A stretch of 64,000 nt of DNA from Euborellia annulipes (taxonomy: Eukaryota > Arthropoda > Insecta > Dermaptera > Anisolabididae). Position 1 is the first letter of the stretch. Each line of letters opens with the position of its first letter. Positions 1-11,694 of the stretch are shown here, one piece after another. The notes beneath the pieces were generated by a model, which saw nothing but the letters and a program-made list of their open reading frames with translations, was not told the origin of the DNA and did no database searches. A program made the position numbers and the translations under genes. The DNA lies in assembly GCA_023213315.1 (NCBI GenBank), contig JAKCPI010001666.1, forward strand, positions 36,001 to 100,000, in the 5' to 3' direction.

Positions 1-338
1 TTAGTAGTTTTTTATTTATTGTTTCAGCTTCCTCTGAAGTAGAAGAGCCTTTGTGCATTCGAAATATTAGGAAATAAACTCATTTGAGAAAATAAAAAAA
101 ATGTTATTTTTTGTTTTTCCCTTCCTACACCCTTGCCGAAAAATCAACGTAGTTTGAGGAGTTTCAGGAGTTTCGGTCCATAATTCTCTCGTCATCACTC
201 AATAAGCTTCAATCATTTAAATGAAACAATTGTTTCCTTGAAATGGTGAAAAAAGCTGACCCTTAAATTTTAAAAAATAAAATGGAAAATATATATTTTA
301 CGACCACGCTAAGGTGGAAGGAAGGACTCAAAATGAAC

Positions 339-1014
339 AAAAAAATCTGGTGTGACTGGCGCACAGCACACAACTTTCTCTTACCTTCGGTAATCGAAAG
401 TTGTGTTCTGTGCTTGTCCACCAGATTTTTGTGTCGACATGTATTTAGTTTCCGACAGTAGGGTACAATTGAATTCAAGATGTAAAATTTATAAGTATGG
501 GAAAATATTTATATTTTGATACCATGGCAACCATTTCTCTATCTTTTCTATGGAGTACAAGAGTAAAGTGGTCTTCAGAAGATTTCAATCACAAAATGAG
601 AATATACATTTTATAGAGAATCTAAAAAATAATTGATTTTTGAATTTTAAAAAAAATCGTTGGAGCAAATTTTGAGAAAATCGAAAAAAACTGAAAAAGT
701 GCATCAGTAAAGTACTAGTACTTTTTGGTCGATTTTGTTCAAAAGCTTCGTGTCACGTCCCAGGGGGTGCCTAACTTAAATATAAAATTTCAACCTCCTA
801 GCTCTTTTCGTTCTTGAGATATTTTGTTCACAGCACACACACACACACACACACACAGACACACAGACAGACCATGTCGCGAAAACCACTTTTTGGATTC
901 AGGGGACCTCAAAACGTGAAGATCCATCAAAATCTCGACATCGAATTTTTGACATGAATCCAATACTTTCTCTCTATATATATATTACATATATACATAG
1001 GTAGAGAAAGTAAA
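339..1014 (-). repeat. R1 dispersed repeat, near full length
   Basis: This copy in reverse orientation runs from the AATCTGGTGTGAC hairpin (339-436) through the AGTACTAGTACT core (about 710) and a CA microsatellite (832-862) to the AT-rich CTTTCTC hairpin (965-1014). It has no coding potential. With the forward copy at 1189-1827 it forms an inverted pair. Confidence 0.8.
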
Positions 1015-1047
1015 ATTAATTTGCAGACGTACGATTAGTACCTAGAT

Positions 1048-1933
1048 CATGGGGGTAGCCAGGGGGGAGGCAGGGGGGCTTTGCCCTCTCCCTGGCTTGT
1101 CCTAAAAAATAAAAAAAAAAATATATATATATTTTTCCCATTAGAATTTTTTTTTAACGCCCCAATCCACTACAAAATTTAATTTTTCCTTTCTCTTACC
1201 TCTATATACAGTATATGTTAATATATAGAGAGAGAAAGTATTGGATTCATGTCAAAAATTCGATGTCGAGATTTTGATGGATCTTCACGTTTTGAGGTCC
1301 CCTGAATCCAAAAAAGTGGTTTTCGCGACATGGTCTGTCTGTCTGTCTGTCGTGTGTGTCTGTGAACAAAATATCTCAAGAACGAAAAGAGCTAGGAGGT
1401 TGAAATTTTATATTTAAGTTAGGCACCCTCATGGGACGTGACACGAAGCTTTTGAACAAAATCGGCCAAAGAGTACTAGTACTTTACTGATGTACTTTTT
1501 CAGTTTTTTTCGATTTTCTCTAAATTTGCTCCAACGATTTTTTTTTAAATTCAAAAATCAATTATTTTTTAGATCTTCAATAAAATGTATATTCTCATTT
1601 TGTCATTGAAATCTTCTGAAGACCACTTTACTCTTGTACTCCATAGAAAAGAAATATTTTGCCATACTTATAAATTTTACATCTTGAATTCAATTTTACC
1701 CTTCTGTCGGAAACTAAATATATGTCGACACAAAAATCTGGTGTGACAAGCACAGAACACAACTTTCGATTACCGAAGGTACGAGAAAGTTGTGTGATGT
1801 GCGCCAGTCACACCAGGTGTTTTTTTATTTAAATAAATAATTAATAATCTATGTATATATTAATTGCAAACCCCTCCCCTCTCGCTCTAACGAGGGTTTG
1901 GCCCCCCTAACAAGATGTCTGGCTACGCCCATG
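1048..1933. mobile_element. hAT-like non-autonomous element containing R1
   Basis: Terminal inverted repeats are CATGGGGGTAGCCAGG and CTGGCTACGCCCATG. The 8-base duplication ACCTAGAT at 1040-1047 and 1934-1941 is perfect. Most of its length is the R1 copy at 1189-1827. There is no transposase. Confidence 0.8.
1189..1827 (+). repeat. R1 dispersed repeat, near full length
   Basis: This forward copy, inside the hAT-like element 1048-1933, best defines the R1 order: AT-rich hairpin, AATTCGATGTCGAG segment, GTCT/GT microsatellite, AGTACTAGTACT palindrome, pyrimidine tract, and terminal hairpin ending in CACACCAG. No open frame of note. Confidence 0.8.
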
Positions 1934-1941
1934 ACCTAGAT

Positions 1942-2853
1942 CATTTTGGATTAACGGACCTGGTATCTTCATTTTTAAACTTTAAATCAACAAGTTCCTC
2001 CTTATTTTTTAAATCGTTAATAAAGGTATTTAATTTTTACTTTTTTTATTAATTTTTCTTTCTGCTTCATCTTTTCTCTATAAATTCTTCCGTACTTTTT
2101 CTTGAAATATTTTTTCCGCAAATGATTTGTGCTAGTAAATTTATTTTCAATGCTTGCTGTTTTCTTTGCGTTATGCCGTATGTTTGTTAGTAGGCTTATA
2201 ATGAATGTTGCATTGTATAAATCCCTCTCATAAAATTTGTATTCATTCAATTATACTTTTAGAATGAATTATTTATAATCTTTCATTTAAAAGGCTAAAG
2301 AAAAAAAATTAGATGATTTTTCATGAGCTATTAAAAGAAAATCATTAATTCAATTGTGATTTGCATATAAGTATATATTATTCGAAAAAAATTGAAATTA
2401 ATGATCTTCATCATTCTCGGTTAAAGGATTCGTAATTGTTCTTTTATTAGGACAATTAAAACCAATCGAACAATTCAACTTTCCAAAAGAGTAAATTCTT
2501 CCCGTATTTTATTAATATACGCATTTTAAATTTTGGATAAGTTGGGAAAGTTTCTTTTGCTTATATCAGAATAAAATTATTTCAATTTCGCTCAATATAT
2601 TTGTTCATTAGAGACAGGGTTTAATTTAGAACCTGGTATTACAGGTTTTTATTTATTAAGCTATGTATTATCACAAAGAAGAGTTTATTAGAACAAGATA
2701 GATATAAAAATAGTCATATCAACAGGATGTAAAAATATCTCCTCATTTCTCCAAGAGATCTACATAAACTAACACTCCACTTCGTAATCAAGGTGTTGGC
2801 ATTGTTACCAGGAAACATGGGGTCTGTAAGATTTTTTAAAAAATCGACTTTAC
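1942..2853. other. No gene seen
   Basis: AT-rich sequence with a 77-codon lysine-rich frame on the minus strand (2017-2250) that has no recognisable content. Nothing is supported. Confidence 0.5.
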
Positions 2854-2990
2854 TTTTATTTAAGCTATTTGATATCCAAATGGCTTAAATAAAATCTTCG
2901 GATTGGCTGGGATCCGAACCCGCGACTATTGGTATAGAGGATCAGCACGCTAGCCCCTAAATTAAACTAACCGCTCCGCCAGCTTTAGGT
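2854..2990 (-). mobile_element. SINE II, head portion
   Basis: GGATCCGAACCCGCGACTAT (B box reversed), the GCACGCTAGCCCC region and AAATGGCTTAAATAAAATCT identify it; the tail is missing. Confidence 0.6.
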
Positions 2991-3161
2991 GGGCTTAGAT
3001 ATCCAGTATGTCTCTAAGTTATGTTTAAAAAAATTACCATTGTGTTTGTAGAATAATACCTATTATTTTGGTAGGCCTATATGTATTTTTTAAATACCTA
3101 TCTACTGTATACTAGGTAAATTCCTAATGGTATTAAAGGAAATCATATATATGTCTATATA

Positions 3162-3250
3162 TAAAAGAATATCCGCGCCACCCGCCTTTAGCGGGCTTTG
3201 CGCCTGGTCAAACACAACATGACTGACTGAAAGACTCACTCTCCGCAATT
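3162..3250. repeat. GC hairpin repeat end
   Basis: CACCCGCCTTTAGCGGGCTT follows TATATATAAAAG and precedes TGGTCAAACACAAC. Similar pieces are at 14765-14805, 17740-17825, 23028-23056 and (GGTCAAACAGAG part) 19357-19400 and 62605-62645. It is probably one old repeat family. Confidence 0.45.
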
Positions 3251-3565
3251 ATATAGGCCTAGTGATTTTGAAAGAAAATTCTTCAATGAAAATAATTATT
3301 CAGTAATATTCAATCTAATTTGGTTTAAAAAAAGATGACACGTAATTTAAATTAAATATTTCAAATGATTTTTCAAGAAAAAATTGGCCTAGTGGAGGTT
3401 TCAAGATTTTATTAATGGGAAGGACCCAAAATTTTTAGTGTTTTATAAGCGGAGAAGCAGTGGCGTATTCAGGGTAATGGGGAAATAATTATTTATTTAA
3501 TTTGATTATATTTTAGATCCGGAATAAAATTAGCATTAATAAAGAACTTTGTATGATTAAAATAA

Positions 3566-3689
3566 TTTAATAGGAGAATTAAATCCAAGTAAGATAACAC
3601 AAGATTATATATTTATTTAACACTTTATACGCATTAAATAAATAAATTATTGAAATAAATCTTCCTTGAATTTAGTTCTCCTATTAAAT
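3566..3689. repeat. Short foldback repeat
   Basis: ATTTAATAGGAGAATTAAAT pairs with ATTTAGTTCTCCTATTAAAT. The flank GTTTCAACTAGAGCCAACGG is nearly repeated at 54680-54698, so the two foldbacks may be one family. Confidence 0.55.
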
Positions 3690-3957
3690 CATAATGTTTC
3701 AACTAGAGCCAACGGTTACCAGTTTAAAATTGATTAAAATAATATTGTCCAAAGGGGGTACCTGGGTAGCCCCCCACCACTGGGACCAGTAGTGTTTCGG
3801 CTTATAATGTACCGGTATCTATGTATTCGTGACCTAACCACGATACCAGTGGAGGTTTCAGGATTTTGTTAATAGGAAAGACCCAATTTAGAAGTACACT
3901 AAGTGCAAATATAATGGCACCATCATAATACTTCTTAACACCTTTGAGTTAAATACC

Positions 3958-4119
3958 CATGGGCTTAACTAGAGAATTTGGCTGGAGGGGCCATGGGACC
4001 AGCCATCCTCGCTGGGGGGAGGGGGGGGGCATGGAACCAGCTATCCTCCTGGGCCTCGGAAAGCCCCCATATTTTTTAATTTTTCTTGAGAAAGGGAGCT
4101 TTCTGGGGTTACGCCCATG
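3958..4119. mobile_element. hAT-like miniature element
   Basis: The ends are CATGGGCTTAAC and GGTTACGCCCATG. The duplication is TAAATACC / TAGATACC (one mismatch). The inside is G-rich with CATGG repeats. A 65-codon open frame in it is chance. Confidence 0.65.
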
Positions 4120-4134
4120 TAGATACCCTACATC

Positions 4135-5131
4135 CAGCGGCGTAACCAGCCTTTGAGGGCGGGGGGGCGAAGCTCAACTAGGGCGCCGATTTTCCAGGGG
4201 CGGCGCCCCCTGGACCCCGCCTTGGGGCAATTGCCGCCTTCGGCGGGCAAATTTCTTGCATCCAGTAATTTTCTCAGCGAATTTGTTTATATTTACATGT
4301 TTTTTAATGACCCCTGTATGATTTTGTTTTGATTTTTCTTTGCTTTTACGAAAAATGTCGTTTTCTTCTGTGATTATTTCAAAAACTATTCAGTTTTCGG
4401 GAAAATATCAAAGAATAAAAACTTTTTAAAATAGAGTATTTTATTTCGACGGGCATGCAAATGAAATTTTATTTAAAAATTGCTAGACATTCGTTCATTC
4501 ATTCACTAAATCTCGGGCGGGAATGGGCGGATTTGAAAAAATTCCGGGCGGGCTCGGGCGGGCCTGAAGAATGGTAAAAGCCCTTTCATTTTGAGAAAAT
4601 CGAAAAAAACTGAAAAACTACATCAGTAAAATACTAGTACTTTTTGGCCGATTTTGATTAAAAGCTTATTTTCACGGTCCCGGGGGGTGTTTAACTTAAA
4701 TATAACATTTCAGTCTCATAGCTCAATTCCTTCATGCTTAAAAAAGTTTTGAATTTCAAAAAATTAAATATTAAGGCTTATACGAATCCTGAGTAAATCT
4801 CCACAGCCTTAAAACATCAAATTAAGGCTTATATATTGCAAAATAAAAAAAAATTTTAATTATAAAGCCTCTATATACGTTATTTATTATTTTTGGAATT
4901 AAATTCATTTAAAATAGTAGAATTCAAGTTGTAATATAATTTTAAAAGAAAACAATCAATTTTTTAAGACAATCGATGAAAAGAATATGATAAAATCACA
5001 TACGCTGGGCTATATTTTAGAGGCCGTAGGGCGCCTATGCCGGTTCCGGGGGGCGCCAAAGGCTCGATGCGCCTGGGGCGGGGGCTCGAGCCCCCCTCGC
5101 CCCCCCCCCCCCCCCCCTGGTTACGCCACTG
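4135..5131. mobile_element. hAT-like non-autonomous element, about 1 kb
   Basis: The ends CAGCGGCGTAACCAG and CTGGTTACGCCACTG are inverted repeats with one mismatch. CCTACATC is duplicated perfectly at 4127-4134 and 5132-5139. An R1 fragment sits inside at 4593-4745. There are poly-C and poly-G runs near both ends. Confidence 0.85.
4593..4745 (-). repeat. R1 fragment
   Basis: It holds the TTTGAGAAAATCGAAAAAAA to CTCAATTCCTTCATG part of R1 in reverse orientation, within the hAT-like element 4135-5131. Confidence 0.7.
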
Positions 5132-5139
5132 CCTACATC

Positions 5140-7010
5140 GTATCCCACACATGACATACGCACACTAATAATGTCTATCTCACATCAACACAGCATTAGC
5201 GTGTGTCTTTTGGGATGCCTATCTTAATGGCGTTAAGAAGGCATCATCAAAGGCCGCCAAATTCTATTTATATATTTATTAATTTACAAGCCATTTCAAA
5301 AAGCACAATTAATACATTATGAATTCGAGAGTTCCTAAGTCTATTAAGAGATTCCATTAGATAAAAACCAAGTCGTTAAATAATTTAATATGATAATTGA
5401 AAGATGATTCAGGGTGCATCATAAAAAAAATTTCAGATGAACTGGTGAGTTATGATAGCAATTCTTAAACGGGCCTCCGTCGATTTTTTGCTAAGAATCG
5501 GAATTTTCGGATTGGCTGCGACCGAGAGACGATACAAAACGGTTTGTCGAATGCCTTAACTCTTTGAACTTAGGCAATGAAGATTAGCATAAATATATAT
5601 GAAGAAATGGAATGGTAACTCTTGGTTGCAATCACAAGAATTGAGCTTCTGAATGGAAATATGGATATTATTGTATTTTGCTAAAGCCTTTAGTTAAAGA
5701 GACAATCGTAGAGTTGTTTCCTTATTTAACATTGACACTGGCACAGATCTGCTTGAAATATGTCCTAGGTCATAGAGAGAAAGGCATAGCTTATGGTCGG
5801 GGTCCAAATATTTTGACTTTCAAATTGATTTTTATTATATAGGTAGAACTCAATTAAATATTCATCAGATGTTTTTATTTGCATATTTGGAGGAATCACA
5901 CTCATTTACTTCCTGTGTTTTTTTTCAGCCTATGTTATTATTTGGTTGCCTATTAAATAAGGAGAAATTGAAACTATGAGATGTATAATGACATAACATT
6001 AAAATTCATTTTTCTTATTTCGAGAAAATCGAATTTTTAAAAAATATTGTGTCATGTATGATACACTTAATAGTATTTTCACTTCAATGATGCAGTTTAT
6101 ACTATCTAAGATAAAGTTCCATGCCATGCTTCATTAGTTTATTTGTAATTAAGTAACTATGTATTCAGTAACTATTTACATATAGCCTTTAAACGATACA
6201 CAATTATTTTAGAAACATATTTTAGGGGGGTTCAGGCATATTTATTTATACTATTTGGTATCCAAATGATTAAAAAAAATATTCGGACTGCCTGGGTCCG
6301 AACCCGCACCCCGTGGCTTCCAGACTATCATTATTGACATGGACAACTTTAGCCGTCTCGGATACGGGGGAAGGGGGAGTTTAATTTTTTGCCTTTAATT
6401 AATTAGCTGGAACCTTTCAAATGAAATGGAATAAAACGATTGTTTCCTAATGGGAAAAACTAACGCCATCTCTTGGCGCTTAGAGTAACCAGCTTCTAAA
6501 TCGGCTAATAACGGTTTTTCGAGACGCGCACCTAAAAAGAAATTAGTGCTCCTTTATCTAAACCCCAAACCGGACACCCAATAAATTAACAAAATTTTCT
6601 CAGAAATTTATTTCTTATTTTTCCATTCATTAATTAAAAAAGGAATTCATTAATTTACTCTTTAGGAAATGAGAGGTTTATTTCCGGAGCAAATGTTTTT
6701 GACCAGATGACGATAATCATCTGATCTTGATGTACAAAATGAAAGGCCCCCAAAAGGGATTCGTTCTCAGTCCCTCTAGGCTTTCGCTTTCATTTCAAGA
6801 GCCAACGAACTTCGCCAAATTTACGTATTATGTATAAATAATTAGAAAATCTAGTCTTAACGGAAAGAAAATTTTTGTTTATTACTTCCACTTTTATGTA
6901 AAATAACAAATGAATAATTAATCAAATTTTAATTTCTGATCATTTATTTAATAAATTATTCACAAATGAGTGGTTTCATTTTCCAATTTTTTTTTTTTTT
7001 TTTTTCATTT
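5140..7010. other. Unassigned sequence with one SINE fragment
   Basis: Apart from the SINE II piece at 6228-6334 I see only AT-rich unique-looking sequence, with no splice-flanked open frame. Confidence 0.5.
6228..6334 (-). mobile_element. SINE II fragment
   Basis: TTCAGGCATATTTATTTATA, TTGGTATCCAAATGATT and GGGTCCGAACCCGC are in order. Confidence 0.6.
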
Positions 7011-7131
7011 AGTCTTTTTTCGGCATCGAAGGCCATTTAGACCCCATCTCTATTGATTTCAATTGGAATGGAAGCCAATTAAATTGAAATAAATTTTTGT
7101 CGCATGAATCGGGATGCGATGCCTTGACCCT
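7011..7131 (-). mobile_element. SINE I tail and part of the head
   Basis: CGGCATCGAAGGCCATTTAG and GTCGCATGAATCGGGATGCG read as the SINE I tail and B box in reverse. A T run precedes it. Confidence 0.65.
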
Positions 7132-7327
7132 CCAATTCAATTCAATATAAAATATTATTTTGACGTGACAACGTCTTACAAATCATGTTAGAGGGGCATG
7201 CACGAAAAAGTTTATCAGCTTGAATAACTCCTCTGTCTTAAGAGGTATAATTATGGGAAATATATGGTTAGAAAGAATGAGTTTTCAGCTAAAGATTTCA
7301 CCATTTATTTTTTTCCTATCATTTAAT

Positions 7328-8524
7328 TTTACCGCGCTGCGGTAAATTCTAATTTGAAAGTTTAAACCCCTGTAGATTCTGAACAGCTAATCAGATCAGA
7401 CTAAATGGGATGTCATTTGGTGCAGAAAGGAAACCTCTAATAGAATAAATAAAAAAATCCCGAGTAATTAACTCCAAAATTAGTTTTTTTCTCGAAAAAC
7501 CTCATTTTTTAGGCAAAAAAATATCGAAAAATAGCCCTATTTATGTAACGCCTAGCTACTTGACCATAAAAAGTACATTAAATCTAAATATAGTTTTAGA
7601 AAGAGTGGTCCAATGCCCAGAGGTAATTTTTTCATTTTTTTGATATGACGTCATTTTACCGCATGAGAGCACTCGGCGGGATTTCGTTTTTCGAAATTTT
7701 AAACCCCTGTAGATTCCGAACGGCTAATCCGATCAGACTAAATGAGATGTCATTTAGTGCAGAAAGATAACCTCTAATAGAATAAATAAAAAAATCCCGA
7801 GTAATTAACTCAAAAATTAGTTTTTTTCTCGAAAAACCTCATTTTTTAGGCAAAAAAATATCGAAAAATAGCCCTATTTATGTAACGCCTAGCTACTTGA
7901 CCATAAAAAGTACATTAAATCTAAATATAGTTTTAGAAAGAGTGGTCCAATGCCCAGAGGTAATTTTTTCATTTTTTTGATATGACGTCATTTTACCGCA
8001 TGAGAGCACTCGGCGGGATTTCGTTTTTCGAAAATTTAAACCCCTGTAGATTCCGAACGGCTAATCAGATCTGACTAAATGAGATGTCATTTAGTGCAGA
8101 AAGATAACCTCTAATAGAATAAATAAAAAAATCCCGAGTAATTAACTCAAAAATTAGTTTTTTTCTCGAAAAACCTCATTTTTTAGGCAAAAAAATATCG
8201 AAAAATAGCCCTATTTATGCAACGCATAGCTACTTGACCATAAAAGCTACATTAAATCTAAATATAGTTTTAGAAAGAGTGGTTCAATGCCCAGAGGTAT
8301 TTTTTTCATTTTTTTGATATGACGTCATTTTACCGCATGAGAGCACTCGGCGGGATTTCGTTTTTCGAAAATTTAAACCCCTGTAGATTCCGAACGGCTA
8401 ATCAGATCAGACTAAATGGGATGTCATTTGGTGCAGAAAGATAACCTCTAATAGAATAAATAAAAAAATCCCGAGTGATTAACTCCAAAATTAGTTTTTT
8501 TCTCGAAAAACCTCATTTTTTAAG
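7328..8524. repeat. Tandem array, 337-base unit, about 3.5 copies
   Basis: AAACCCCTGTAGATTC starts at 7364, 7701, 8038 and 8375, a constant 337-base period. Units are highly similar, with few substitutions between the middle copies. Each contains a run TATGACGTCATTTTACCGC with a CRE-like palindrome TGACGTCA. No coding frame. Confidence 0.9.
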
Positions 8525-9583
8525 CATAAGTCGCCCTTAATGGATAAAAAAAAGCCACACCTGTCATATATTGTTTCAATGAAAATGTTTGAACATGTTT
8601 ATTTATGAAAACAAACTACTAGTAAAAAAAAAAAAAAAAACAATACTTTGTCTCTTTATATTTCAATATAGGTAAGAGTGAAAAATTTTTTTTGAAGTCA
8701 AGCAAAAGACGTTGTCACGTTAAAAAGCCACCGGCTGTGTAGAAGACACAGCCAACACCTAATTTTTTGTGTTCCTGAATGGCATTATTAAATCCATGTA
8801 TGGAATTTGAAGTTTTTTCAAAGTAACAAACGATATAATAATGGAATGACCTAAATATTAATTATTTTTTTGTTCTTATTATTATGTTTTTTGATATTAA
8901 AATTATTGAGTGTTTAAATAATTATAAAGTCTAATAATAATTATTTAAATAATTTATTTAATTAAGATAAACTTGAAAAGATATATCAAATAAAATTTTT
9001 TCACCTTTATCTTGTGTGTTTTATTTCCAAATTTAATAATGGTAGTCTTGAATTTTTATGCCAGAAATAAAAATATTACGTATGTAGTACTAACAAATGG
9101 GGAATAAAAATGCTCAGAGTCGGGTTTTTTTTACTTTCTCTTACCCTATTTATGAAATTAATCATGTCAAAACTACCACTGAGCTAAGGCCTAAGGGTTT
9201 TTTTAATATCCCAAAAAATTTTTGCTTAATAGTTCATCTCTCTGCTCCATATTTCAATTTAATTGTTAGAATAAGATTAATTATAGTTTTGTTTGTTTTT
9301 TTAACTTGGAGGGGAGGGGGAAGGAGAATTTTTTTTCAATTAGATTTAAACCTAATATGGACTTCAATCAGTCGAAGCCTCAAAGTGTTAAACCGTTAAT
9401 TAAATAAACTTTATTATAACTGAAGTTTACTGGGTATATAATAATCATAGGTGTAACATTAAATTATATACTATAATAGATTATGTGTTTAGGATATTTA
9501 TATATAGTCCGTTTATAATTATTTATTCAATACCGGTAACATTAAAAACTTTTTTTTTTTTTTTGTGGATTAAAATTTAGAGC
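8525..9583. other. No gene seen
   Basis: AT-rich. A partial R1 hairpin lies at 8641-8682. The 100-codon plus frame at 9097-9399 lacks family motifs and coding composition. Confidence 0.5.
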
Positions 9584-9843
9584 TACTTCCGTGTATACCA
9601 TGGTATGGCACTGATTCCAAAAATGACATAAGATTTTTCCCACATGAGTGGTCGAAACGTTGTAGCATAGGTCTTTATAAATAAACTTAATTTTCCACGA
9701 GCTTTTGGAGACATTTTGAACATTTCGGGGGGGGGGGGCGGCCCCTAGAACTGTTATGTAATAAAATCATATTGGGAAAAATTAATAGCTGACAGGGCCC
9801 CAAGATTTCGACTGCCTAAGGGCAATGCTTAATCCGGCACTGA
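9584..9843. mobile_element. hAT-like fragment, family of 20608-20830
   Basis: The right end CTTAATCCGGCACTG is the inverse of CAGTGCCGGATTAAG at 20608. The shared inside includes the GACATTTTGAACATTTCGGG segment. No matching duplication was found. Confidence 0.5.
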
Positions 9844-10044
9844 ACATATCAATCAGTAACAAAAGAGCGAAACGCGCCAATAAACCCAAGGAAAGTAGAG
9901 ACAAATACAAATTATAATTCAATTAATCTCCACCCAAATGTCTAATCAAAGCTTTTTATTAAAGAGCTAAAAAAATTCCGGAATCCACTTTTTTAGTCCA
10001 AGAAGCCTTTCATTTTAAATAAAATTTCATCAAGAAATTTTTTA

Positions 10045-10092
10045 TACAATTCTCTCAATTTATATATTACCTTTATAGGTAAGAGAAAGTGA
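10045..10092 (-). repeat. Solitary R1 5' hairpin
   Basis: TTCTCTCAATTTATATATTA with TATAGGTAAGAGAAAGTG is the AT-rich 5' hairpin of R1 alone. Others stand alone near 8641-8682 and 13750-13795. Confidence 0.5.
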
Positions 10093-10113
10093 AAATAAAA
10101 TACTATTACTCAC

Positions 10114-10228
10114 CAAATGAAGAAGGGCTGCTGATGTAACGAAGCACTTAGGGATCTTAACTGAGTCGTCTCTCTTTCCAATAGTGAAGAACGGACAAAA
10201 TAAAACCAGGTATGTAGCCTTTCTGGAC
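10114..10228 (-). CDS. Putative internal exon A, related to the exon at 14301-14424
   Basis: On the minus strand, acceptor GTGGTTACAG and donor GTGAGT enclose 115 bases. Its first 21 bases match exon B at about 16 positions and its end is also similar, so the two look like an old exon duplication 4.2 kb apart. If spliced after exon B (phase 1) the frame is open throughout (PERLHTWFYFVRSSLLERET...) and leaves in phase 2. In the phase that exon B itself uses, two stops interrupt it. It is either the next exon of the same gene, a decayed alternative copy, or a non-coding exon. An R1 5' hairpin lies just beyond the donor at 10045-10092. Confidence 0.35.
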
Positions 10229-11288
10229 CTGTAACCACAAGGATCAAACTATGTAAAAAGGTTTATTTATATATCGCCTGCTGAGAATCATAGGGGTGAA
10301 AGTTCAAAATTCAACAATTCGATAAAAGGCGTTTGAAAGTTTTATTAACATATACTTTTAATAGCAGGGCAACAAATGAATAGGCCAGAATCGATAGGAA
10401 AGAATGGAAATATATTTCTAGCAGTTTGCCACTCAAAAGAGAAGACGTTTTAACAACGTTTCGTAGGCTTAACTCAAAAATTGAATTTTCGGACTTTCGC
10501 CACTATGATTCTCAGCAAGCGATTTTTCGTAAGTATGAATTTGCTCACATTACATCATATCTTGTTTGATAAAACAAGTATTTAAAATTTTTCTTTTAAT
10601 ATCTAATATAAGTTGAATGAATAAAGGTAAACATTTTAATTTTATTTATATTTTCTATATCAATTTTTAGAACCTATGTTTTAAATAATATATTAATATT
10701 CAAAATCCGCGATAATCGTCTATCTAAATTTTCTATTTTCTATAGAGCGAGATTTCTTTGCTAGCAGATTAAGTATTTTTTAGTATAATGTTTTTTTTTC
10801 ATGTAAGTTTTTTTGTAACCATGATCTTTTCTGTTGTTTGTATAGTCTTGTAAAAAGTGGATGGCGGGATGGCTTCTAGCCAACAGCCAAAATAAATGAA
10901 AAAAAAAAAAAAAAAAAAAAGTATTTTTTAATTCAGGTCATCAAGAAGTAAAACCTGGGATCTCTACTCTATTCTGAGCATCGGTGTAGTTCCTTTACTC
11001 CAGGTCACGATATAGAAAGAAATCAGGATTTGACTTTCCAGGATCATTTATATAATTAGATATTACTTCATGTACCCGAAAAAAGATATAAGGCCTATAC
11101 CTACGCGATGTATATAATATCTTAAATATTATATATAATTTCTTATTTATAAATTAGTTAAAATTGAGGTCGTCTCAACTATGCCAACTGGATTGCACCA
11201 GGTTGACGGAGGAATTTGTGGCGCCAAATCCAGGTCCATTCCTCCCGATGGCTAAATTTGCTTTCCAACTGAGTTCATATACCCGAAT

Positions 11289-11362
11289 GCCGTGCTGTGG
11301 TCTAGTGGTAAGGGCACACTGAGCGCAAATCGGTGGATCTGTGGTTCAACTCCCAGCGGCAC
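11289..11362 (+). other. tRNA-derived segment with A and B boxes
   Basis: TGGTCTAGTGG matches the A box and GGTTCAACTCC the B box of RNA polymerase III promoters, at tRNA spacing. The acceptor stem pairs poorly, so it is not a functional tRNA gene. A second copy is at 11622-11694. Confidence 0.55.
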
Positions 11363-11621
11363 ACCCTTATATCTTTTTTCGGGTACATGAAGTAATATCT
11401 AATTATATAAATCTCCGTTTCGCGGCTTACCTACGCGATGTATATAATATCTTAAATATTATATATAATTTCTTATTTATAAATTAGTTAAAATTGAGGT
11501 CGTCTCAAATATTCCAACTGGATTGCACCAGGTTGACGGAGGAATTTGTGGCGCCAAATCCGGGTCCATTCCTCCCGATGGCTAAATTTGCTTTCCAACT
11601 GAGTTCATATACCCGAATGCC

Positions 11622-11694
11622 GTGCTGTGGTCTAGTGGTAAGGGCACACTGAGCGCAAATCGGTGGATCTTGTGGTTCAACTCCCAGCGGCCCA
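11622..11694 (+). other. tRNA-derived segment, second copy
   Basis: It is nearly identical to 11289-11362, with one extra T before the B box. Confidence 0.5.

Noticed and set aside
832..862. CRISPR-like or regulatory short repeat
   Set aside because: It is a simple CA microsatellite inside R1.
1189..1827. R1 as a Helitron
   Set aside because: A terminal hairpin and a TCTCT-like end on one strand are suggestive, but there is no CTRR end and no consistent A/T insertion site in the copies seen.
9097..9399. 100-codon plus-strand frame
   Set aside because: Phe/Ile/Asn-rich translation of AT-rich DNA without domain, signal or splice context.
11289..11362. Functional tRNA gene
   Set aside because: The A and B boxes fit, but acceptor and anticodon stems do not pair properly and the segment lies inside a tandem repeat.
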